Notes under the pieces: generated by a model
The model's database searches: none
Seen by the model: only the letters and a program-made list of their open reading frames with translations
What the model was told of the DNA's origin: nothing
Source: Diorhabda sublineata
Taxonomy: Eukaryota; Arthropoda; Insecta; Coleoptera; Chrysomelidae
Direction: 5' to 3'
Length of the DNA stretch: 64,000 nucleotides
Assembly (NCBI RefSeq): GCF_026230105.1
Contig: NC_079480.1
Span: 30,484,488 to 30,548,487, forward strand
Part shown: one piece after another, positions 10,401-22,487 of the stretch
Layout of the letters: each line of letters begins with the position of its first letter
Position numbering within the stretch: position 1 is the first letter of the stretch
Made by a program: the position numbers and the translations under genes

Positions 10401-11515
10401 ACATTTTTACAAAAAAATATGGCAACAGTCATTGACATGAAACAAAAAACATTAATTTTAGGGAAGTTTTTTGTACTTGTACCTTATCGTGATTTTCTAA
10501 GCTCTAGATACGTCTATAGTCTGTAACAAGTGTAAACGGTATGGTCGTAGTTGTTAGCATTTCTTTAAAAACATTCAAACAGTCAACACTGCTTTTCTGA
10601 TTTGTTTGCGAGTAGACGAATCTCTTACTCGTTCAACATTCTCTTTACTAACTCCTGATCGTTCCGTTCTCCTCCCTTTACAAAGGCAACTGGTATCTTG
10701 AAGCTGATGATGCCATCTACTAATGTTATTATCTAATCTTGTCTATTATATTAAAATGGCTACGGTTGTAATAATGGGAACGACTTTTCAATAAACTATT
10801 AATTTTGGTTTTTACTTAAATGACTAATGGACGGGCTAGAATAATATTCTACCAAATTGCTTCTTTTTTTATTAATGTAAATAGTATTATATGCTTCCAT
10901 GCTTACTACTGAAATGTAGGATTTCTTTAACGTGACATGAAGAAGAAGAAAGCTGTTATTTTCGAAATAACAGAACATGATCTGATATGTCAACAATGTA
11001 AATATTATCATATTATGAAACCTTTAACAACCAAAGTTTATAAAAATATTAGAAAAGGTATCGAACATACGATCAGAAACAAGTACCGCTACTGATCCAC
11101 CGCAAGGTATCTGTACAACTAAATGTATGATCTCTTTTCTTTAGCACCACATTTAATTAGTAAAAGTCATGGGCAGATGTTCCCGTAAAAGATGAAACGT
11201 ATTTCAGATCTAACTGTATATTACATCACCAAACATAAATCCATACCCTTAGGATGCGATTTTAAACAGTAGGCAAGACTGAAAATCTTTTTGTAGGGAT
11301 TGTCAATATTAATTACATTTCCCCAGAGTATTCAAAGGGATTTGCCAATTGGAAAAGTGCTTTTTAACCTTTGGACTTTGGAATTATGTAGAATTGGATG
11401 ACCAAGTTGACTTTGAAGAGTTGAAAGTGATTAAGGGGAGTGAAACTAATTTCGGAATAACCACGACAAAGTGGAAAATAGACACTATCATAATTATCAC
11501 CTAACCTAACCTAAA
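10401..11515. other. AT-rich stretch, nothing recognised
   Basis: No coding similarity or structured repeat could be supported. Confidence 0.4.
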
Positions 11516-11519
11516 TTTC

Positions 11520-11700
11520 TTTAATTTCTTAGATGTTTTGATATATTAATGCATCTAAATGCTCTTGATTTTAGGTCTCTTCTGTTTCAAAATTAGTTTT
11601 TTCAACTAATTTTTTTAAAAAGAAAGATAAAAATTGACGTTTCAAATTTTCTTTGAGTCTTTATCACAATATGATATTGTATTGACAATTTGCGTATTTA
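11520..11700 (+). mobile_element. Penelope-like pseudo-LTR fragment
   Basis: Contains 'TATTAATGCATCTAAATG', 'GATTTTAGGTCTCTTCTG' and 'TTGACGTTTCAAATTTTC' in the same order as the copies at 28810-28880 and, in reverse, at 29460-29575. Confidence 0.5.
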
Positions 11701-11749
11701 TATTGATTTCGGAAATATGAAATAATAAATAGTAAAAGCCATAGCATTC

Positions 11750-11925
11750 CGTCTAAAATAATGAAGTTTGGGTCCACTTCCGGTATAACCGGAAGTTTCG
11801 GACAACTGAAATTATTTTAGCTGAAACGAGCTTTTCGGAAAACCCATGCAAGAAAATTTTTAAATCACTACTCCAAGTATTTTCCCAAATGCATATCGAT
11901 TCAGCTCGTCGTGAATGACCCTGTA
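11750..11925. mobile_element. DNA transposon end fragment with a hairpin
   Basis: A perfect hairpin lies at 11776-11796: 'ACTTCCGGT', a 3-base loop, then 'ACCGGAAGT'. The stretch ends in 'ACCCTGTATA' at about 11916-11925, a common terminal sequence of insect Tc1-like elements. The other end was not found. Confidence 0.35.

Positions 11926-11928
<3 letters not shown>

Positions 11929-11979
<51 letters not shown>
11929..11979. repeat. (TA)n microsatellite
   Basis: About 50 bp of nearly uninterrupted TA dinucleotides. Confidence 0.95.
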
Positions 11980-11982
<3 letters not shown>

Positions 11983-12890
11983 TTGCGATAAAATGAAATC
12001 TAATAATAGAAAAATATTTTCAAAAAGAAGTTATTTATTTCGGATTTGTCTGAGGAAAGTTATCTAATCAATAAATTCGCAGACTAGAAATAATGTCAAT
12101 ACGATCAAAAGTTTTTTTAATCTGTTATAGAATTTTGTTCATTTTGATATCAGGATAAACATAAATAAAGATTATAAAACAAGCTATCAGTGCGCTGATG
12201 ATAATATAAAAGATATTTTACTACAACGATCGCTTTTTAAATAACCAACAAGTTGACAAAATTGGACAATTCGGACAATGTTATTTGTACTACTATCTAT
12301 ACATTGGATTAACTACAAGTGTTAAAAAAGACCCTTTAAGTGAACAGAGCCCAATCGCTGACCGTTTCATCGCAGGAACTTGGAGTTTAGATCTATCTTT
12401 AGTTGAAAGTTTTTGTTCAACATACATCATCTTATTTAATAATCAACATGATTTAATTTTCATTGATATTTATTTATTAATTTCACCAAAATAAATTTTA
12501 ATCTCTTGTGGTATTCGAAGAGCGCAATTTCGATTTAACTTCGTCGGCAGTAATAAATAATGTCTAACAGACACTTACATAATATTAAATTGAAATGAAG
12601 ACCATTGAGAGCTGACCCTTGAGGCCCTTTTCAGAGGGTCAATTGTACGATCCTGAATTACACTTTGCCACGTGACTGCAGAACTTAATACGTCTAAGAC
12701 CCTTTCTTCATAGTATCTCTCCTTACTGTTGTAAGAATCATGACAATGCGATGTTAATAAACTGGTTGTCGGAATATGTTTTGGAACGTTTATGAGAAAT
12801 ATGTCTAAAGCATTTTTTGCAGTCTGTTCATATTCAAGACGATTGGAATACTTGGAATATACGTTCCCGTTTCCGTACATATATATATAA
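11980..12890. other. AT-rich stretch, nothing recognised
   Basis: No supportable feature. The open frames here are short and resemble no family I know. Confidence 0.4.
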
Positions 12891-12892
12891 AC

Positions 12893-12980
12893 TTCTTCAA
12901 TTTCTTATTTCTTAGACCTTTCGATATATTAATGCATCTAAATGTCAAAATTTATCTTTCTTCTAAAAACTATATATATA
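12893..12980. mobile_element. Penelope-like pseudo-LTR fragment
   Basis: 'GATATATTAATGCATCTAAA' is shared with 11520-11700, joined to an AT-rich tail with an inverted piece of the same family. Confidence 0.4.
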
Positions 12981-12989
12981 TTTAAATGA

Positions 12990-13640
12990 ATTGCTGATCG
13001 TTAGTCTCGTTGAAACTCGAAAACGGCTGGACCGATTTGGCTAATTTTGGTCTTGAATTATTTGTGGAAGTCCAGAGAAAGTTTAAAAGTTAAATAAATA
13101 TGAAAATGCTCGGAATTAAAAATAAAAAAACAACAATTTTGCTTTTCATTAATGTTTTGTCACAAATTTCTGAACGCAACCATAATATTTGACATTTGAC
13201 AGCCAACTAATATGTCGATCCATCCTCTGTGTCGATAGATACCTCGAACGAAGAATGCATCCTTCTATCTTTGTGGGTGACGACTACCGCTACGTGCGCG
13301 AGAACTTCGGCGATCCTTTGTTATGGTGACATTTCAAGTTATGTGCTCTTTTTTGTTGATCTTTTGTACTAGGTGCGATAACTTTTATCATTTTTATTAA
13401 TTACATTTGACGATACCGAGGAGAATTAGGTCGGCGCAGTCAATCAAATGTTTCGAAGAGCTACATCATATGCTACCCGCACTGATGACCAGAGAAGGAC
13501 GAATCAAGAAAATAGTCGTAGTGCTATGTCAGAAATGCGAAAAATCATATAGGGAAAATACAAAGGAGAAGATGTCTTGATCCCGCGAATACCGATGATT
13601 CTAACGTTTACACTTTCCGGCCTTTGCGATGACCATATTT
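12990..13640 (+). mobile_element. Helitron remnant, internally deleted
   Basis: The 5' part has 'CGAAAACGGCTGGACCGATT' and 'CAGAGAAAGTTTAAAAG', a motif set I associate with the leader of insect Helitrons. At 13415-13540 the plus strand reads 'IPRRIRSAQS' and 'FRRATSYATRTDDQRRTNQE', which resembles the Helitron Rep/helicase N-terminus. It is followed at about 13560 by 'YKGEDVLIPRIPMI', a segment near the helicase C-terminus, so nearly the whole protein (Rep HUH domain and most of the helicase) is deleted between them. Confidence 0.55.
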
Positions 13641-13790
13641 ATTCATTTCATATAGAATTAAGGACTTGTTCAAACTGTCAGATCATCCGTAGTAGGGTGA
13701 ATAAGCTTTTGTAACTAATGATGTATTTATCATAAGTCTATTTTTATAAATGAGAGACTAAGAAAATGATGAAGTATTCGTAATTTTGAC
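13640..13790 (+). repeat. Dispersed repeat shared with 50870-51015
   Basis: Shared blocks in the same order and orientation include 'TTTCATATAGAATT.AGGAC', 'AGCTTTTGTAATTAATG'-like and 'AATGAGAGA.TAA'. It may be the tail of the adjacent Helitron remnant or a separate family. Confidence 0.5.
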
Positions 13791-14766
13791 AGATTATAAA
13801 ACTTTTTCTAGTGCTCTACATGCTACTACGCAGGAAGAAAACTTAGTGAAACTTTTGAAAATCAAAACCATCAGCTGTGAAGAGCACTCCTAGTTTTTGT
13901 GCAAATCTCGGCGGCAGGGTGAAGAAGCTTTACGCATAATATGAATCAGCGTACCTGCAACTTTTCGGAACTTCGGAACAGCAGCCCGTCGACAAGTAAC
14001 CACGCACGCACGCAGACATAGTCAAACACAATTTCGTGACTTCATCAAATGAAGGAGGCTTATGTGGGCCTCGATCTTAAGACTACCGCCACTAGCTGAA
14101 ACAACTTTAATGAATTATTTGTGCTACAGGAGTATACGATACGAAGATACAAAAAATGTATACTTCAGCCAAAAACTAACAGCGTCAGAAATGAAGAAAC
14201 ATTGAATTGAAACTATAATAGGAATTAATTTAATGCAAATCAATACAAATGTACAGATATGACAATATGAAAAGATAAACAAATATGTCGTCTTTAAGAA
14301 CTTAAAGGATAAGCAGTAGTAACATCCTTATTATACTATAAGAGATAAAATTAGCTCACCACTATTTGTGGGTATAATTCGTGGATCTGAGTCTTTTTTA
14401 ACAGCGGCAGTTGTTATTTCCAAATTCAATCATATTTCTTGTATGGAATATACGAGTAAAACAGCTTTTATTTATGAGTTTCCTTTAGGATTTTTCCGTT
14501 ATTTCGTTCGCTTTTCCACTTTTGCTAATTATCAAGAACATTTTTTCAAGTTTTCCAACAGTTTTGATGGATTGGGAATATCGGATAACCCGGGGAATTC
14601 TACTGTAATGTATACTTTGTTACCAATAATAAAATATGTAAATCCATTAAGGATGGGAGTCAAACATGAACGGATCCAATTTTTTTATGAAAAGGATATG
14701 GAATTGTGTTTTATAATATTTAAAAATATTATGATTGTAGTTTTTAGAAAGTAATAAGATTAATAG
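13791..14766. other. No recognised gene
   Basis: A 128-codon open frame at 14368-14754 shows no family resemblance and starts at GTG. It is not called as a gene. The rest is AT-rich. Confidence 0.35.
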
Positions 14767-17135
14767 ATAAGCTACTTAAGTCTTGAGGTGTGGCTCACAT
14801 TGATTTGAATATGACAAATGTGACATTGTTATCATAAAGTTTGACATTTTTAATGGTAAACCTACTAGAACGTGTTGTCACAAAAAATGAAATTAAATCG
14901 CATGTTCGTGCGATGATTTTCTATGACTATCGACGTAGATTAAGCCAACAGCAGTGTGCCAACTTTTAGTTGAGTTTCTGAATTCAATCGTGGTCGCAGT
15001 TCGCAACAGGATGAATTTCCTGAAGGTTGTCCAAAATCGGTTGTTGTGGCAGAGCACATCGATGCTGTGTATAATCTAATATAGCAAAATCGTCATGTGA
15101 CATCAAACATTCAATATTGCATGAACATTTGGCGGTCAAAAAAATTTGTTCGCGTTGGATACCGCATACAACAATCGCTCAAATAAAGGTCGTGTCGATT
15201 GGTGCAAATAAATTATGAAAAATTTCAATCGCGGTGCTTCAAACGACGTCTATAATATCGTGACAGGCGACAATTCATGGATCTATGCAGATGAGACCAA
15301 AACTAAACAATATTAGACTGTATGGGTCGTTCAAGATGAGCCAAATACAAATTAAGTTGTTCAGGCACGAAGCACTCGCTCAAAAAAAGGTCGTGTCGAT
15401 TGGTGCAAATAAATTATGAAAAATTTCAATCGCGGTGCTTCAAACGACGTCTATAATATCGTGAAAGGCGATAATTCATGGATCCATGGAGTTGAGACCA
15501 AAACTAAACAATATTAGACTGTATGGGTCGTTCAAGATGAGCCAAATCCAAATTAAGTTGTTCAGGCACGAAGCAATCGCTCAAAAAAAGGTCGTGTCGA
15601 TTGGTGCAAATAAATTATGAAAAATTTCAATCGCGGTGCTTCAAAAGACGTCTATAATATCGTGAAAAACGACAATTCATGCATCCATGGAGTTGAGACC
15701 AAAACTAAATAATATTAGACTGTATGGGTCGTTCAAGATGAGCCAAATCCAAATTAAGTTATTCAGGCACGAAGCAATCGCTCAAAAAAAGGTCGTGTAG
15801 ATTGGAGCATATAAATTATGAAAAATTTCGATCGCGGTGCTTCAAAAGACGTCTATAATATCGTGAAAGGCGACAATTCATGCATCCATGGAGTTGAGAC
15901 CAAAACTAAATAATATTAGACTGTATGGGTCGTTCAAGATGAGCCAAATCCAAATTAAGTTGTTCAGGCACGAAGCAATCGCTCAAAAAAAGGTCGTGTC
16001 GATTGGAGCATATAAATTATGAAAAATTTTGATCGCGGTGCTTCAAAAGACGTCTATAATATCGTGAAAGGCGACAATTCATGCATCCATGGAGTTGAGA
16101 CCAAAACTAAATAATATTAGACTGTATGGGTCGTTCAAGATGAGCCAAATCCAAATTAAGTTGTTCAGGCACGAAGCAATCGCTCAAAAAAAGGTCGTGT
16201 CGATTGGAGCATATAAATTATGAAAAATTTTGATCGCGGTGCTTCAAAAGACGTCTATAATATCGTGAAAGGCGACAATTCATGCATCCATGGAGTTGAG
16301 ACCAAAACTAAATAATATTAGACTGTATGGGTCGTTCAAGATGAGCCAAATCCAAATTAAGTTGTTCAGGCACGAAGCAATCGCTCAAAAAAAGGTCGTG
16401 TCGATTGGAGCATATAAATTATGAAAAATTTTGATCGCGGTGCTTCAAAAGACGTCTATAATATCGTGAAAGGCGACAATTCATGCATCCATGGAGTTGA
16501 GACCAAAACTAAATAATATTAGACTGTATGGGTCGTTCAAGATGAGCCAAATCCAAATTAAGTTGTTCAGGCACGAAGCAATCGCTCAAAAAAAGGTCGT
16601 GTCGATTGGAGCATATAAATTATGAAAAATTTTGATCGCGGTGCTTCAAAAGACGTCTATAATATCGTGAAAGGCGACAATTCATGGATCCATGGAGTTG
16701 AGACCAAAACTAAACAATATTAGACTGTATGGGTCGTTCAAGATGAGCCAAATCCAAATTAAGTTGTTCAGGCACGAAGCAATCGCTCAAAAAAAGGTCG
16801 TGTCGATTGGAGCATATAAATTATGAAAAATTTTGATCGCGGTGCTTCAAAAGACGTCTATAATATCGTGAAAGGCGACAATTCATGGATCCATGGAGTT
16901 GAGACCAAAACTAAACAATATTAGACTGTATGGGTCGTTCAAGATGAGCCAAATCCAAATTAAGTTGTTCAGGCACGAAGCACTCGCTTAAAAAAAGGTC
17001 GTGTCGATTGGTGCAACCCGAAACTAAATAACAGTATGGGTCAAAAGTGTATTGATCTTAATGGAGAATATTTTGAAAAACAATAAAGCCATATCTAATT
17101 ATAAATCTATCTCAAAACTTGAGTTGCAACTCTCG
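14767..17135 (+). mobile_element. Mariner element expanded by an internal satellite
   Basis: The 5' end is a diverged 'GCTACTTAAGTCTTGAG'. The 3' end 'AAGTTGCAACTCTCG'-like stops before TA at 17136, and its complement matches the 5' end of the family. The N-terminal part shows 'FYDYRRRLSQQQC'-like, 'EFNRGRSSQQDEFPEG' and 'PKSVVVAEHIDAV', typical of the mariner helix-turn-helix region. The central part, around the first catalytic box, is expanded into nine tandem 201-bp units (15191-17000). After the array the element resumes directly at the C-terminus ('KCIDLNGEYFEKQ', about 17050). The rest of the catalytic domain is missing. The element is dead. Confidence 0.85.
15191..17000 (+). repeat. 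Nine-copy 201-bp satellite derived from mariner coding sequence
   Basis: The anchor 'CGTGTCGATTGG' starts at 15191, 15392, 15593, 15794, 15995, 16196, 16397, 16598, 16799 and 17000, exactly 201 bp apart each time. Each unit encodes 67 codons of mariner: 'GRVDWCK', stop, 'IMKNFDRGASKDVYNIV', 'GDNSWI', 'TKTKQY', stop, 'TVWVVQDEPNPN', stop, 'VVQARS'. The catalytic 'GDESW' box reads 'GDNSW'. The first unit is closest to the dispersed copies at 34926 and 41781 ('ATCTATGCAGATGAGACC'). The three units starting at 15995, 16196 and 16397 look identical and share 'CATGCATCC'. The last two return to 'CATGGATCC'. Confidence 0.97.
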
Positions 17136-17137
17136 TA

Positions 17138-17639
17138 TTTGTGTATTTATTTCGTTGTTTATCTCTCTTTATATTTCCTAATTTTTCTTATTCATATAAT
17201 TAGATACGTAGCTCTGGAGAGATAGAAAGATTGCTAAAATATCCTTTGTTATTTGTTTATTATTATATTTTGACAGAAAAGTAGCGACCTTTATGATCGA
17301 AAAAAAAGAACACTAATGGATAACAATCATTCAATTGTGAAATGTCTGAATTTTTCTCAGGGTTGAATTGGATTGGAGAAACCTACAGCACTTAAATACA
17401 GTCACATTGAGTGACTAGCTTCAAGATAATGGCTGCAATTAAAGTCGCGAAGCAATGTTATTAATATCACACCGGGTGGAAAGATAATTATTTACAACAG
17501 CAAATAAATAGAATGTTCTATATGAGCCTTAAGGATGAAATAATACAGATTAGAAATCGATGGATAAAAAAATATATATAAAATTGGGAGGAAAAATAGA
17601 AGATAATAAGCTATTGAAAAAAACTAGAAATTACTAAAA
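17138..17639. other. AT-rich stretch, nothing recognised
   Basis: No supportable feature downstream of the mariner. Confidence 0.4.
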
Positions 17640-18000
17640 TACTAATTAAAAGTTGATCAGACCAGTGATGGCATACTTTTATGCAATGTAAACAGCATTA
17701 AAAAAAGAGAAGAAAGTGAAAATAGTCGAGAATATTCTGAGTGCCTAAAAATAATACGTAAAAGCAAAAAAAGTCAACTGTGTAGGGTATATAATAAAAA
17801 GATCATCAAATATAATTAAGAAAGTAAAATAAAGAATTTTATAACCTCCAAAGAGAATTAACAAACCGAGGAAGATCTAAATGAACGAAATCGAGAACGA
17901 TATACATTCACTAAGAGTTGTAGACGAAATGCAGGTATAAGAAACTATTATAAAGGTTTAGATAATAACTACAGAAAACAAAAAGTAGAAATAAAAGGCC
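17640..18000 (+). pseudogene. LINE reverse transcriptase C-terminal remnant
   Basis: The plus frame reads 'LIRPVMAYFYAM', a stop, 'TALKKEKKVKIVENIL'. This is the decayed counterpart of 'LIRPVVTYG.E.WTLTKKEEKKLKIFERKIL' in endonuclease/reverse-transcriptase LINEs. The following 200 bp is lysine-rich in several frames but not identifiable. It may belong to the same insertion as 18580-18870. Confidence 0.5.
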
Positions 18001-18579
18001 TTGCTCCAGATCATGTTGATGATGTCTAAAAGATCTATCTACTTTATTTATATACATATACATATTGAAACTTTTTAAAATTAATACCAGTATAATTATT
18101 ATAGTGCAATCTCTATAGTATATTTAAAGAGGATGGAACATATATCAACAAGAAACAATTTTTCCAACCTTTCTGTGCCAATTTTCTACGATTTTCTACA
18201 GCTTTTTATTCAGGTATAGAAACAGCCAGTAGTCTTTAAAGGCTAAATATACATAAAAAGTTAGGTATGCTTTTGACGGCTTTACCTACTGTTTTGATTC
18301 AACCCATGCAGTGGTGATTTCAGTTTTCTTTCATGGTCAAATATCGATGCAAAAATCATTTCTATATTGACTCCTATTTACCGCTTTCAATGATCGATTT
18401 ATTTTTGTTTCTGTGAGGAAAAACGGTACCTATTTGAAAACAAAACTTTTTCTGCTAAAAACCTCATATAAAATGTCTACTTATCCTCTCAATTTCACTT
18501 TGCAATTTTCAAAACTTTTCAAATGATTTCTAGTTTAATATTCTCTTAATGTCCTATTTGTTGAGCATCATTAGTGTAC

Positions 18580-18870
18580 GTACCAGTGAAGGATGACTAT
18601 TTGGCAATGATATATAAAATGATACCAATAGCAAGATGATTAGGATATATTACAAAGTTTTCATAGCAGAGAATTGTAAGAATGATTCTGGAAGGAGAAG
18701 AAGATGGAAAAAGAAGAAAAAAGTGACCAAATAAAATATGGCTAAAAGAAATATATATGTGGTAGGAAGGATAGCATTTAAAGGAAAAGTACCAAAGGAC
18801 GTGGAGAAGAACAGAGAAAGACGATTGAAGCCAAGAGTCTAGAAGATCTGTAGAGCTAAATATCTACAAA
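18580..18870 (+). pseudogene. LINE C-terminal tail remnant
   Basis: 'RLGYITKFS', a stop, 'QRIVRMILEGEEDGKRRKK', a stop, 'PNKIWLKEI' and 'YQRTWRRTERDD' correspond to the extreme C-terminus of LINEs such as the one at 22488-24485 ('YLGHIMRR', 'LIVEGKFEGKRGLGRKRMSW'). Heavily mutated. Confidence 0.5.
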
Positions 18871-19810
18871 ATTATTGAACGAACCTGCTATAGTATTGTG
18901 AATTTATTTATTTAGGGATATTTGAAGAATTAGACCACCAGGACTAGGTAGTATTGAAGCAGCATGCACAAGAAATTTACCAGTAATAATAATAATGCTG
19001 GACTTCAGTTTGAGCATCAACTGTAGTGAAAGCATTAACGTATTCCATTTATTTTTGTTTTTCAGTTTTTTTTGTTTGACAAATCATAAACCTTTAAAAT
19101 TTTTTTCGTTTCTAAGCAACAACTACACAAAAGTAGGTATCGCTGAATCTGTATAAGAGCGACTATATCATTAATAAAACAATATATAGGGTTTCTCATT
19201 TACTTCTCTAAAAATGACAAAACCCTTACCCGAAATGTGATGTTACAAAGTAACATTATGACTTAAATCATTACCTATGGTTTATAAGTGCCTCTAATAT
19301 CGTTATTTGAATACTTTTGAGTATATACTTGTGTATTGGCTAAAACATCGCATTTAAATTACATTTTGTATCAACTGTATTTGCGAGATCAGCTACTTTT
19401 CGACCAAAACAGATTTTTAATTGATTTTCAGCTAATATCTAAGGTTTTTATAGCAGGTATATTAGTTAAGAGATTGGTCAACTTCAATTGACTTCATTTG
19501 CAATCCTGATTTAACGAACGCTTCTGGTGCTATTCGATACTCCAGATGCGACGTGATAGAGATCCATAAATGTTTTACTGTGTCATTCGATAGCGTTTTG
19601 TTTCTAAATTTATGTTAAAAATTGATGAGATATGATAGAAGCGTTCTAATAAAACTTTAGAACTTCACATGCACATTTAATAAACTTTTCGTCATCAAAT
19701 TCCTCGTATCATTAGGTTTTGTTCTCAATTTAACGATTTTTTATCCTCGCATTGTTTGAAGCAATTGTATATCACCTCTATCTATACGATAAACCGAGTG
19801 AAAGCACTAC
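18871..19810. other. AT-rich stretch, nothing recognised
   Basis: No supportable feature. Confidence 0.4.
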
Positions 19811-20062
19811 TATAAGTGGACTAACTTTAATATATTTTTCCGAGCTTTCCAATATTTATGTATTCATCGTCTGGGAAATAATTAATTAATATTTCTATCA
19901 ACGTCAATTTGAATATTGAATTTTGAATTCTATGAGTTTAATTAATTTATACAAGCAATAATACTATCAAAAATCACCGAAAATCTTAATTAATTATTTC
20001 CCAGACGATGAATACATAAGTATTGGAAAGCTCGGAAAAATATATTAAAGTTAGTCCACTTA

Positions 20063-20064
<2 letters not shown>
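19811..20064. mobile_element. Palindromic (fold-back) MITE
   Basis: Arms of about 75 bp (19811-19887 and 19988-20064) are near-perfect reverse complements. They start 'TATAAGTGGACTAACTTTAA' and include 'CCGAGCTTTCCAATA' and 'CATCGTCTGGGAAATAATTA'. The loop is about 100 bp. The ends abut TA, fitting a TA target duplication. No coding capacity. Confidence 0.85.

Positions 20065-20065
<1 letters not shown>

Positions 20066-20106
<41 letters not shown>
20066..20106. repeat. (TA)n microsatellite
   Basis: About 40 bp of TA repeats directly beside the MITE arm. Confidence 0.95.
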
Positions 20107-20107
<1 letters not shown>

Positions 20108-22487
20108 TGGTTCTGGTTTATTATGTAATAAGAGGCGAAGAGAAGAAGAGAAATCTTGCTGGAGATTATTTTTCTGTTGTGGGAAATGTATTTACGCACA
20201 AGTGTTTGACTATGAAGTTCCTAGCTTCCCCTACCAACAAAATCTCTTTCAAACTCCAGTCTGGAACTGTATAACATATTACTTCACGGTCCTGTCTAGG
20301 TCAGCCTTTTTGAAGCGCAAAACTCCTTAAATGTATTGAGAAAAGAGTGGTTCTTCTCTTAATATCTTCGCTTCTGATAGTTTAGGATGAGACTCCAGCT
20401 CTTCTCTGTTCACCGTCCATGGTTCACAGTAGAAAAACGTAGACCCATGTTTGGATAGAAATTGTATGAGGTATGTTTTACTAGATGAAGAATCTTCCAA
20501 ATAAAAGTGGAGCTTGTCAGATTTGCTTCATGCTTTTGTAGCAATATCGTCTATAGTTACGTATCTGCCTGGCTTAGGTTTATAATAAAAACACACTATA
20601 ATGTTATAGAATCCATTTATCGATGTCTCGGAAGTGGGAAATTAGTACTTCTAGTACCAATAATTGCGTTGGTTAATATTCGTTTCGGTGTTTTGAACTG
20701 GATTTATTTATATTTTGTCTTGGGGCAACCATTTTTAAAAGATGGGAGCTTCACTGAAGAAGGGAAAGACGTACAGTTAGTAAAAATAAAATAAAATTGT
20801 CTGTCACGTTTTTATTTATTTACTAACAGTCAAACTGGAAACTATTTTTTCATGTTCTTGAGCAGACCAAAGAATAGATCTATTCTCTGCTTAGGCTAGA
20901 TTTACTTCAGCTTTGGTTTGGTTAGGTTTACTTTAGCTTAGGCTAGAGTATCTCCATTGGTCAATATTTCTCTATGAAATACGGTATCTTTTTAGAATCA
21001 AGAGGAACCGCCGTTTCGTGTAATTCCTATATCAAGTTCAAAAAGCTAAGCTGAAACTCAAACAGTCCAGTTCACTAAAACCGGAATTACTAATTTCCAG
21101 CACCTCGATAAAAGGATTTTTCAATATGATTCTTAACAAAGCAGATTTTCATATATGGAATTGGTTGAAAGTTGATGGTTTGAACCTTATTAAAGTTTGT
21201 ATGGTTAGCTTTCATTTGCAAACTTTTGACAAATAGAATCCACATTTCAGCATCTTAGAAGTTATCAAGATGGTTTGACACTAGTTATTTGATTTAGTAG
21301 ACCATGATATATGATTTGTTCTCTCTGCAGGGCCTGAGCTGAAATATTTTTGAATGGGGGTGTATCTGGGTCTATATAAGTACAGTACTGTACACTATTG
21401 TTGTTGAAAATGGCTCGTTTTACACTTGACTGTGCAACAACATTTAGAAATATAAGTTGATGTGATGTGTTCAGTTCGCATGCAATTGATAGTGTTGAAT
21501 AAAAGTATTGTTTCCATATTTTGATATATTATATTTATAACAGTATTACCAATACCAAATGATATTTTGATAAAATGGTACTTGAACGTAAAAGCATTCA
21601 TTTTATTGAAAAAACACGTTTTTCATTAAATTAGAGTTTTCTGGTATAGCGCCTTGTTCGTCGAATTATATTTGCGGTGGATTTATTATCCCTCACAGGA
21701 ATGTAAAAATAAACTGGACGAAAATGTTCCAAGTAGTATCAGGATTTTCATTCAATTTGCCCGAGGATAGAAATTATGGAAATGTACATTTACAAATGAA
21801 AGATTTTTGCTTGTATTTTCAATTGAAATTTTGAATTTTCACTTGGTATTTTCCCACACAAAAAATGATAAATTTCAAGAGTTGTTTTTTGTTACATGTA
21901 AATCGATGTTTGCTTATTGTTTGCATTATTTTCATCAAAAATATATTGCGTGGTTCTATAAGCAAACAAACAAATTTTGAGCTCAAGGAAATAACGAAAC
22001 CTGAAAGAAAAAATACATTTTTGGAATAATTTTTTTTCAACAAAAAGAATAAATAATCAAAATGAATATAATACAGGCGTACACCGATATGTGAAAAATG
22101 ACGAGGTCATTTTATTCATTCTATTCAAAGTAAAAAAATAGATCTTGTGGTGAGATTACCTCATTTGCAAATCATCTGTTATAATGGTTTTCTAAAATTA
22201 GTACGAGATTTTAATAGATCGAAAGATCGTTTATCGTACTCAACTGAGTTATTTTCACTTTTAAATCACTCATATCAGGGGCGACTCGTGGTAAAAAACT
22301 TTATGCATTCTGCAATGTATCCAAAAAAATTTACTTTGTAAAAGCATTGCAGTCTTTGTCAAATTTCAATCGATTTTATTGACATGCTGAAACGATGAAT
22401 TGTTGACACGTTTGAAATATGAATTAAGAAGTACTGCTTTACGTCCATAGTCCAATCATTAAATTCGTATTAATCAACCGATTAAAC
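20107..22487. other. 2.4 kb without a recognised feature
   Basis: AT-rich. A 95-codon open frame at 20507-20794 and several shorter ones show no recognisable domain. No clear repeats were seen. Confidence 0.4.

Noticed and set aside
14368..14754. 128-codon open frame, possible gene
   Set aside because: GTG start, no recognisable domain, low-complexity aromatic-rich composition. It is within what AT-rich DNA of this length can give by chance.
15191..17000. A repeat protein gene, since 201 bp is 67 whole codons
   Set aside because: Each unit contains three in-frame stop codons in the mariner frame. The other periods include 364, not a multiple of three, so the codon multiple is probably chance or inherited from the parent frame.
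20023..20274. Open frame across the TA microsatellite with an Ile/Tyr run
   Set aside because: The run is translated microsatellite and the rest has no similarity.
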